From Bacteroidales bacterium (GTDB lineage Bacteria; Bacteroidota; Bacteroidia; Bacteroidales; VadinHA17): a DNA stretch of 5,389 nucleotides. The DNA lies in contig WFRO01000368.1 in assembly GCA_015486475.1 (NCBI GenBank), positions 1 through 5,389 of the forward strand, read 5' to 3'. Shown one piece after another: positions 1 to 3,397 of this stretch (position 1 is the first letter of the stretch; the number at the start of each line of letters is the position of its first letter). The notes beneath the pieces were generated by a model. It saw only the letters and a list, made by a program, of their open reading frames with translations. It ran no database searches and was not told the DNA's origin. Position numbers and translations under genes: made by a program.

Positions 1-174
1 GAAAGATCCCGGACCCTGTACATCTACACCCTCAGCGGACGCCTCGTATTCCATCAGGGACCTCTCCGGGAGCACGAGGTGCTCATCCCCGCCGGCACGA
101 TCCCCCGCGGTATGTATTTGCTGAGGATCGTAGGGGAAGAAAAGGTGTATGTGAAGAAGATCGAAGTGTTGTAG
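1..174 (+). CDS. C-terminal end of a type IX secretion (Por) cargo protein, 5' truncated
   Basis: The window opens inside a reading frame that runs 57 codons to a TAG stop at 172-174. The visible residues form a typical type A C-terminal sorting domain: a beta strand LYIYTLSGRLV with the conserved G-R-L-V (residues 13-16), a second strand around EVLIPA, the G-M-Y-L-L-R-I strand (37-43), and a final KKIEVL tail. In this family the domain targets a protein across the outer membrane through the type IX secretion system and is normally removed on attachment to the cell surface. The catalytic or binding part of the protein lies outside the window, so its function is unknown. The domain type is clear from the motif order; the inference that the genome encodes a full type IX system rests on this domain only. 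Confidence 0.85.
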   Translation, partial: ERSRTLYIYTLSGRLVFHQGPLREHEVLIPAGTIPRGMYLLRIVGEEKVYVKKIEVL

Positions 175-197
175 GGAAAGTTGGTTCCTGGATCTTG

Positions 198-229
198 AGT
201 GCCTAAAGTGCGCTAAAGTGCCTAAAGTT
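198..229. repeat. Short CTAAAGTG tandem repeat
   Basis: Three imperfect copies of a 9-10 bp unit, CCTAAAGTG, CGCTAAAGTG and CCTAAAGTT, follow each other at 202-229, preceded by a partial AGTG at 198. A related CCTAAAG recurs alone at about 286-292. The array lies 24 bp after the stop of the sorting-domain gene. No promoter or terminator function can be shown for it. Confidence 0.6.
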
Positions 230-369
230 GAGAGTTATTTGATGCTTTGCAGCTGAAATTAGCTCGCCGGCTTGCCCGCTATAGTACCTAAAGGAACGAA
301 GGCTGGGCGCTCGCAAAATTTGCTCCCGATGGTCGCGAAATCAGGTTGCTTCGCAAACGGAATTAGATG
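230..369. other. Gene-free block of unknown origin
   Basis: About 140 bp without a credible gene between the CTAAAGTG array and the first palindrome. It contains small inverted repeats: AGCT-GAAATT-AGCT at 251-264, GCAAA-A-TTTGC near 313-323, and TTGC-TTC-GCAA near 346-356. The minus strand is open without a stop from 393 down to the TAA at 259-261, but has no ATG and no recognisable domain. The GC-rich, partly palindromic texture next to other repeats suggests it may be part of a dispersed repeat family. This is inference and cannot be tested within one window. Confidence 0.35.
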
Positions 370-397
370 GTAGAGACGCACGGCCGTGCGTCTTTAC
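370..397 (+). repeat. 28-nt GTAG-headed palindrome (REP-like), copy 1
   Basis: A 28-nt inverted repeat centred between 383 and 384. The outer three bases pair (GTA with TAC), the fourth pair is a G·T mismatch (373/394), and the inner ten pairs are perfect (374-383 with 384-393, AGACGCACGG and its complement). The GTAG head appears on the + strand only, because the mismatch breaks symmetry, so the element has an orientation. A GTAG tetranucleotide at the 5' foot of a palindrome is a known hallmark of repeated extragenic palindromes mobilised by REP-associated tyrosine transposases. No such transposase is visible here. A matching element lies at 3288-3315. Confidence 0.7.
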
Positions 398-420
398 ACG
401 TATTTTCAGATCATTCATCT

Positions 421-459
421 CTTTGCGTCCTCTGCGATTTTCTCTGTGATCTTTGCGTG
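421..459. repeat. Nonamer tandem repeat CTYTGYGWN
   Basis: Four copies of a 9-bp unit: CTTTGCGTC (421-429), CTCTGCGAT (430-438), then an inserted TTT, CTCTGTGAT (442-450) and CTTTGCGTG (451-459). The first and last copies share CTTTGCGT exactly. The copies are diverged but the CT-TG-G skeleton is constant. The array starts 23 bp after the first palindrome and ends 4 bp before the 7-bp periodic array. No coding potential or regulatory role is apparent. Confidence 0.6.
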
Positions 460-463
460 GAGC

Positions 464-533
464 CTTTCAGCAATCAGCAATCAAAAATCAGCATTCAAAA
501 TTCGTTATTCGGTGTTCAGTGTTCGATATTCCA
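464..533. repeat. Degenerate 7-bp periodic array with fixed TC core
   Basis: Ten successive 7-bp units, including CTTTCAG, CAATCAG, CAATCAA, AAATCAG, CATTCAA, TATTCGG, TGTTCAG and TGTTCGA. The flanking bases vary, but TC falls at 467, 474, 481, 488, 495, 502, 509, 516, 523 and 530, exactly seven apart each time. There is no insertion or deletion across the run, so the 7-bp phase is better preserved than the sequence. It overlaps the 8-bp array at 528-533. Confidence 0.7.
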
Positions 534-583
534 TCATTCCATCATTCCATCATTCCATTATTCCATCCTTCCACTCTTCCATC
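528..583. repeat. 8-bp tandem repeat ATTCCATC, seven copies
   Basis: Seven head-to-tail octamers: three perfect ATTCCATC copies (528-551), ATTCCATT, another ATTCCATC (560-567), then the diverged CTTCCACT and CTTCCATC. The array follows the 7-bp array without a gap, so the period of the shared TTC core changes from seven to eight at position 530. It ends 7 bp before the TATCTTTG promoter box of the beta-barrel gene and fills the place where a -33 element would be expected. Perfect short units like these are prone to copy-number change by slippage. Confidence 0.85.
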
Positions 584-590
584 TTTTTCC

Positions 591-598
591 TATCTTTG
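591..598 (+). promoter_or_regulatory. Bacteroidota-type -7 promoter box for the beta-barrel gene
   Basis: TATCTTTG matches the TAnnTTTG -7 consensus recognised by the Bacteroidota housekeeping sigma factor. It lies 60 bp upstream of the ATG at 659, which would leave a leader of roughly 55 nt. No TTG or TTTG -33 element is visible at the usual distance; that space is occupied by the octamer array. The motif is seen directly; its use as a promoter is inferred from consensus and position. Confidence 0.55.
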
Positions 599-658
599 GC
601 TGCCGGGGGGAATACACAGGGAGAAGATTGGATTTAACGCATTAAACCCGGACTTTTC

Positions 659-1678
659 ATGAACCAGTTTTTCCGGTTTGCCTTCGCCTGCATTTTATGG
701 GCCGCCCTTTCCGGAGGGGTTCTGCTCCACGCCCAGGGGCAGGACAGCACACACTTCAAAGCCACCGGCAAGCCGATCCTCACCCTTTTCGCCGATTTCC
801 ACAATGAGTTCACGAAGAGCGGCCCCGGACGGGCAGGCTTTGCCCTCAAACGTATCTACCTGGGATACAAATATGCCTTCCATCCCAATTTTACGGCTGC
901 CGTCAAGCTGGACATCGGCAGTCCTGACGATATCGCTTACGGTTCAGGTCTTAAGCGGTATGCCTACTTCAAAAATGCTTATCTGGAATATCACACCTCC
1001 CGTTTCCAGTGGGCTTTCGGTCTTGTCAGCACGAAGATGTTCAAGCTCTCCGAGAAGTATTGGGGACACCGGTACATTGCCAAGCCCTACCTGGACCAGT
1101 ACCGTTACGGTCCCTCGGCCGACCTGGGGATGATCATCACATATAAGTTCCTGCCCACCCTCTCAGCCGATCTCTCCCTGCTCAACGGTGAAGGTTATTA
1201 CCGACTGCAGCTGGATACGGCGTTCAAGTATGCTCTGGGGATCACCTGGCAACCCGCCGGGAAATGGATCTTCCGGGGCTACGGCGATATCTACCGGAGA
1301 CCCTTCACCCGCTCGGTCATCTCCTTCTTCAGCGGATACAAAAGCGATCATCTTACCGCCGGGGGGGAGGTGGACTACTATTTTAACGCCGGCACTGAAG
1401 AAAAAGTGGATATGTGGGGCGCGTCCGCCTCTTTTTCCTGGAACTTTACGGAACATTTCCAGTATTTCGGCCGGCTGGATTACCTGAACGGCGGCATGCG
1501 GGGAGTAGGGCCTGAGCCGGGGGATCTCTCCCGGCCGGGCAACGGTGTGACCTCCGGCATCCAGTACTCTCCCATAAAACAGATCAGGATGGCGCTGACA
1601 TGGCGTTCCTTCCAGCCGGTATCCATCGCGCGTCCCTCAAGCAACTGGATCTTTTTCAACCTGGGCGTGAACCTGTAA
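659..1678 (+). CDS. Outer-membrane beta-barrel protein, porin-like (phosphate-selective O/P type possible)
   Basis: A 339-residue protein with a plausible Sec signal peptide: MNQFFRF, a hydrophobic stretch to about residue 23, and cleavage likely after Leu-His-Ala25. The mature part is a series of alternating, aromatic-rich amphipathic strands with short charged turns, such as FALKRIYLGYKYAF (61-74), FTAAVKLDIG (78-87), KNAYLEYHTS (105-114), WIFRGYGDIY (203-212), and the last strand WIFFNLGVNL. This is the pattern of an outer-membrane barrel. The LKR-x-YLGYKY segment resembles Bacteroidota porin O/P-like proteins, but I assign that family only tentatively and cannot name a substrate. The ATG at 659 is chosen because the signal peptide begins there and the -7 box lies 60 bp upstream. 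Overlapping frames in this region are shadows. The last residue is Leu, not the aromatic typical of many barrel C termini. No terminator follows, so read-through into the next gene is possible. Confidence 0.75.
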   Translation: MNQFFRFAFACILWAALSGGVLLHAQGQDSTHFKATGKPILTLFADFHNEFTKSGPGRAGFALKRIYLGYKYAFHPNFTAAVKLDIGSPDDIAYGSGLKRYAYFKNAYLEYHTSRFQWAFGLVSTKMFKLSEKYWGHRYIAKPYLDQYRYGPSADLGMIITYKFLPTLSADLSLLNGEGYYRLQLDTAFKYALGITWQPAGKWIFRGYGDIYRRPFTRSVISFFSGYKSDHLTAGGEVDYYFNAGTEEKVDMWGASASFSWNFTEHFQYFGRLDYLNGGMRGVGPEPGDLSRPGNGVTSGIQYSPIKQIRMALTWRSFQPVSIARPSSNWIFFNLGVNL

Positions 1679-1725
1679 AAGTGACATCATAGCATTTCTT
1701 CCCCCTCCAAAAAAACAGGATGGCA

Positions 1726-1734
1726 TATTTTTTG
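1726..1734 (+). promoter_or_regulatory. Weak candidate -7 box upstream of the lipoprotein gene
   Basis: TATTTTTTG resembles the TAnnTTTG box but has three bases instead of two between TA and TTTG. It lies 45 bp before the ATG at 1780, within the 101-bp gap after the barrel gene. Without a clear -33 element this is only a candidate. The lipoprotein gene may instead be transcribed from the promoter at 591. Confidence 0.25.
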
Positions 1735-1779
1735 CAAATACTCCAGCGCATCTGTTTTGAAAACCATAAAAATACTACC

Positions 1780-2472
1780 ATGAAAGTAAAAAACATTTTA
1801 ATGATTCTCACTGTGTTGGCGTTGATATTTACCGGCTGCAGCAAGGAAGACAACACAGAACCGGAAGTGAAAGCCCCTTCTGTAGGCAAGGATTCTGTCC
1901 TGGTAAAGGTACCTGAGGGATTGAAGGGATCTTCTGATCCCATGGCCCAGTATGTGGTCAGTTTTTTTAACGGATTGAACAAATTGAGCGGATATGCTCA
2001 TGACATCCTGCCTCCCGGCAGCGCTTCCACGTTCGATGCCGGCATAAATGGTGCGATCGCCTACAAATGGAATGACGATCAGGCTACCTACTGGCTGGTC
2101 TATCATGAAGAGAACGGCAAGTGCATCTGGAATGTGGAAGCAGACTTCGGCGAAGGAAAAGCCCAGTACATCCACGTGGAAGAGTCCTGTGACCAGAAGA
2201 ACGGTGATATTCTGGTAAACCTTCCTGAAGGAGGGACGTTCCATGCCACCTGGAGCTATGATGACAAGAACAACATCTCCTTTACCATCACTACCACCCA
2301 GAACAATATGAACTTTGAAGTGACCGGCGTCATCAATGCCGATGGCAGCGGTCATGCCGATACCAAAATGAACGGTATGGTGGTTCTTTCCGTGACCTGG
2401 AACGCTGACGGGAGCGGATCATACACGCTGTATATGTCCAATCCGCCCCATCAGGGGAGCTGGAACGGCTGA
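1780..2472 (+). CDS. Lipoprotein of unknown function, probably surface-exposed
   Basis: A 230-residue protein starting MKVKNILMIL, with a hydrophobic stretch and a lipobox-like I-F-T-G-C placing the lipidated Cys at residue 20. The residues just after Cys are S-K-E-D-N. A Lys or Ser followed by acidic residues at this place matches the lipoprotein export signal described in Bacteroidota, so display on the outer face of the outer membrane is likely. The mature part looks rich in beta strands and Gly/Asn turns and carries NADGSG twice, at 186-191 and 208-213. Cys115 and Cys137 could form a disulfide. I do not recognise a domain and assign no function. An in-frame ATG at 1720 would add 20 residues ahead of the signal peptide and spoil it, so the start at 1780 is preferred. 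The gene ends 1 bp before a strong terminator and lies 101 bp after the barrel gene, so a shared envelope role is possible but unproven. Confidence 0.8.
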   Translation: MKVKNILMILTVLALIFTGCSKEDNTEPEVKAPSVGKDSVLVKVPEGLKGSSDPMAQYVVSFFNGLNKLSGYAHDILPPGSASTFDAGINGAIAYKWNDDQATYWLVYHEENGKCIWNVEADFGEGKAQYIHVEESCDQKNGDILVNLPEGGTFHATWSYDDKNNISFTITTTQNNMNFEVTGVINADGSGHADTKMNGMVVLSVTWNADGSGSYTLYMSNPPHQGSWNG

Positions 2473-2473
2473 T

Positions 2474-2507
2474 AAAAAAAAACCGGGCGAGGCCCGGTTT
2501 TTTTTTT
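2474..2507. terminator. Bidirectional intrinsic terminator between convergent genes
   Basis: Nine A residues (2474-2482), a perfect 6-bp stem CCGGGC/GCCCGG (2483-2488 and 2492-2497) with a GAG loop, then ten T residues (2498-2507). The A and T tracts can pair to lengthen the stem, and each gives a U-tract on one of the two transcripts. It fills almost the whole 36-bp gap between the lipoprotein stop (2472) and the isomerase stop (2509), so it should end both transcripts. Confidence 0.93.
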
Positions 2508-2508
2508 A

Positions 2509-3201
2509 TTATTTCTCTATGCCCAGCAACTCAACCTTGAAGACCAGCGCTGCATAGGGAGGGATGGCCTTACCGGCCCCTTTTTCCCCATAGGCAAGAT
2601 CCTGGGGGATGTATACCTCCCAGACCGAGCCCACCGGCATCATCTGCAGGATCTCCGACCATCCCGGGATCAGCCTGTCCACAGAGAAAACAGCAGGTTC
2701 CCCCCTTTTGTAGGAACTGTCAAAGATGGTTCCGTCGATCAGACGGCCTTCATAATTCACCTTCACCTTGTCGGTAGCCTTGGGAACGGGTCCGTTCCCT
2801 TTCTTCAGGATCTTGTACTGCAAACCGTCCTCCAGGGTCACCACACTGTCTTTGGTTGCATTTTTGGCCAGGAAGTCCTCACCGGCTTTTTTCAGTTCCA
2901 GGTTCTGCTTGTCGGCAGCTTTCTGGAGATAGTTCTGGATGATGATATTGGCATCGGCCTCACTGATCTTCAGCTCCCGTCCCTGCAGAGCATCTGTAAA
3001 ACCGGCCGTGAAGGCGGCCACATCGACGCTGTCCAGGTTATTGCGCCGGTAATACCGGCCGGCTCCGGCCCCGAGGCTGTAGCTGAACTTCTGCATCTCG
3101 GTATCCAGTTTGGGTTCTTTCATCGTGTTTTTGTTTGTGTTACATGAAACAAGCAGCATACTTCCCGCTGCGAGGAATAAAAAGAAAGATTTTTTCAACA
3201 T
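2509..3201 (-). CDS. FKBP-type peptidyl-prolyl cis-trans isomerase lipoprotein (FkpA/Mip-like)
   Basis: A 230-residue protein that catalyses cis-trans isomerisation of Xaa-Pro bonds and probably helps fold envelope proteins. MLKKSFFLFLAAGSMLLVSC is a lipoprotein signal with lipobox L-V-S-C20. The residues after Cys (NTNKNT) lack acidic residues, so periplasmic anchoring is more likely than surface display. Residues about 33-125 form a helical FKBP N-terminal region, which in FkpA/Mip proteins mediates dimerisation. The FKBP domain (about 127-228) keeps the ligand-pocket residues: Tyr150, Phe160-Asp161, Phe172, the LIPGW motif with Trp181, Tyr204 in DLAYG, and Phe221 after the IPP segment. An upstream in-frame ATG at 3229-3231 is rejected because it overlaps the -7 box and would bury the signal peptide. 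The stop is 2 bp from the shared terminator. The gene lies downstream of the glycosidase on the same strand but has its own promoter-like box. Confidence 0.93.
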   Translation of the reverse strand: MLKKSFFLFLAAGSMLLVSCNTNKNTMKEPKLDTEMQKFSYSLGAGAGRYYRRNNLDSVDVAAFTAGFTDALQGRELKISEADANIIIQNYLQKAADKQNLELKKAGEDFLAKNATKDSVVTLEDGLQYKILKKGNGPVPKATDKVKVNYEGRLIDGTIFDSSYKRGEPAVFSVDRLIPGWSEILQMMPVGSVWEVYIPQDLAYGEKGAGKAIPPYAALVFKVELLGIEK

Positions 3202-3228
3202 ATCGGTAGATTTTGGTAAAATAAAGTG

Positions 3229-3236
3229 CAAAGTTA
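3229..3236 (-). promoter_or_regulatory. Bacteroidota-type -7 promoter box for the isomerase gene
   Basis: Read on the minus strand, this is TAACTTTG followed by C, a full match to the TAnnTTTG consensus with a pyrimidine after it. It lies 27 bp upstream of the ATG at 3199-3201, implying a leader of about 20 nt. No TTG/TTTG -33 element is visible upstream; the 7-bp tandem repeat begins 7 bp further upstream and occupies that position. Confidence 0.65.
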
Positions 3237-3243
3237 CGATAAA

Positions 3244-3285
3244 TAGTTCATAGTTCGTAGTTCATAGTTCGTAGTTCATAATTCC
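3244..3285. repeat. 7-bp tandem repeat TAGTTCR, six copies
   Basis: Six contiguous heptamers read TAGTTCA, TAGTTCG, TAGTTCA, TAGTTCG, TAGTTCA and TAATTCC. The last base alternates A/G, so the array can also be read as a 14-bp unit. It lies between the isomerase -7 box (7 bp away) and the second GTAG palindrome (2 bp away). The TTC core and 7-bp period match the array at 464-533. Confidence 0.85.
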
Positions 3286-3287
3286 AG

Positions 3288-3315
3288 GTAGGGACAAGGC
3301 ATGCCTTGTCCGTAC
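3288..3315 (+). repeat. 28-nt GTAG-headed palindrome (REP-like), copy 2
   Basis: A 28-nt inverted repeat centred between 3301 and 3302. The outer GTA/TAC pairs, the fourth pair is a G-G mismatch (3291/3312), and the inner ten pairs are perfect (GGACAAGGCA and its complement). Length, GTAG head, mismatch position and + orientation are the same as in the element at 370-397, while seven of the ten inner pairs differ with pairing kept. It therefore appears to be a second member of one family rather than a chance palindrome. The tandem heptamers end 2 bp before it. Confidence 0.7.
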
Positions 3316-3361
3316 AATACAAGTTTAACATCAAATTATGTTTATGATATTTCAAACATTC

Positions 3362-3389
3362 CCCGTCCGACTGGCGTCAGCCGGACGGG
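3362..3389. repeat. Hairpin-forming inverted repeat after the glycosidase stop
   Basis: A second type of 28-nt inverted repeat: eight outer pairs CCCGTCCG/CGGACGGG, an A·C mismatch (3370/3381), three more pairs and a small G·T-containing centre. On the minus strand it begins 8 bp after the TAG stop of the family 3 glycosidase. No T-tract follows in that direction, so it is not a standard intrinsic terminator. It could protect the mRNA 3' end or be another dispersed palindrome. It lacks the GTAG head of the other two. Confidence 0.6.
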
Positions 3390-3397
3390 AAGCATTC

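Noticed and set aside
259..393. Minus-strand open stretch ending at TAA 259-261
   Set aside because: It is 44 codons long with no ATG, no recognisable domain and one end inside the palindrome; kept only as part of the unexplained block.
464..583. CRISPR-like array
   Set aside because: Units are 7-8 bp and directly adjacent, with no 25-40 bp repeats or unique spacers, and no cas genes are present.
367..662. Three overlapping + strand reading frames of 69-92 codons
   Set aside because: All three run through the nonamer, heptamer and octamer arrays; their proteins are repeat-derived His/Ser/Phe/Pro strings, and the frames end inside or next to the promoter and start of the barrel gene.
634..1487. 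Antisense and out-of-frame reading frames over the barrel gene
   Set aside because: The frame at 659-1678 has a signal peptide and regular beta-strand pattern, while the others lack start context and any recognisable protein features.
3202..3231. Longer N terminus of the isomerase starting at 3231
   Set aside because: The ATG overlaps the TAACTTTG -7 box and would lie upstream of the expected transcript start, and the added ten residues would precede the lipoprotein signal peptide.
3362..3389. Classical intrinsic terminator for the glycosidase
   Set aside because: No T-tract follows the stem in the direction of transcription, so it was annotated as a hairpin repeat.
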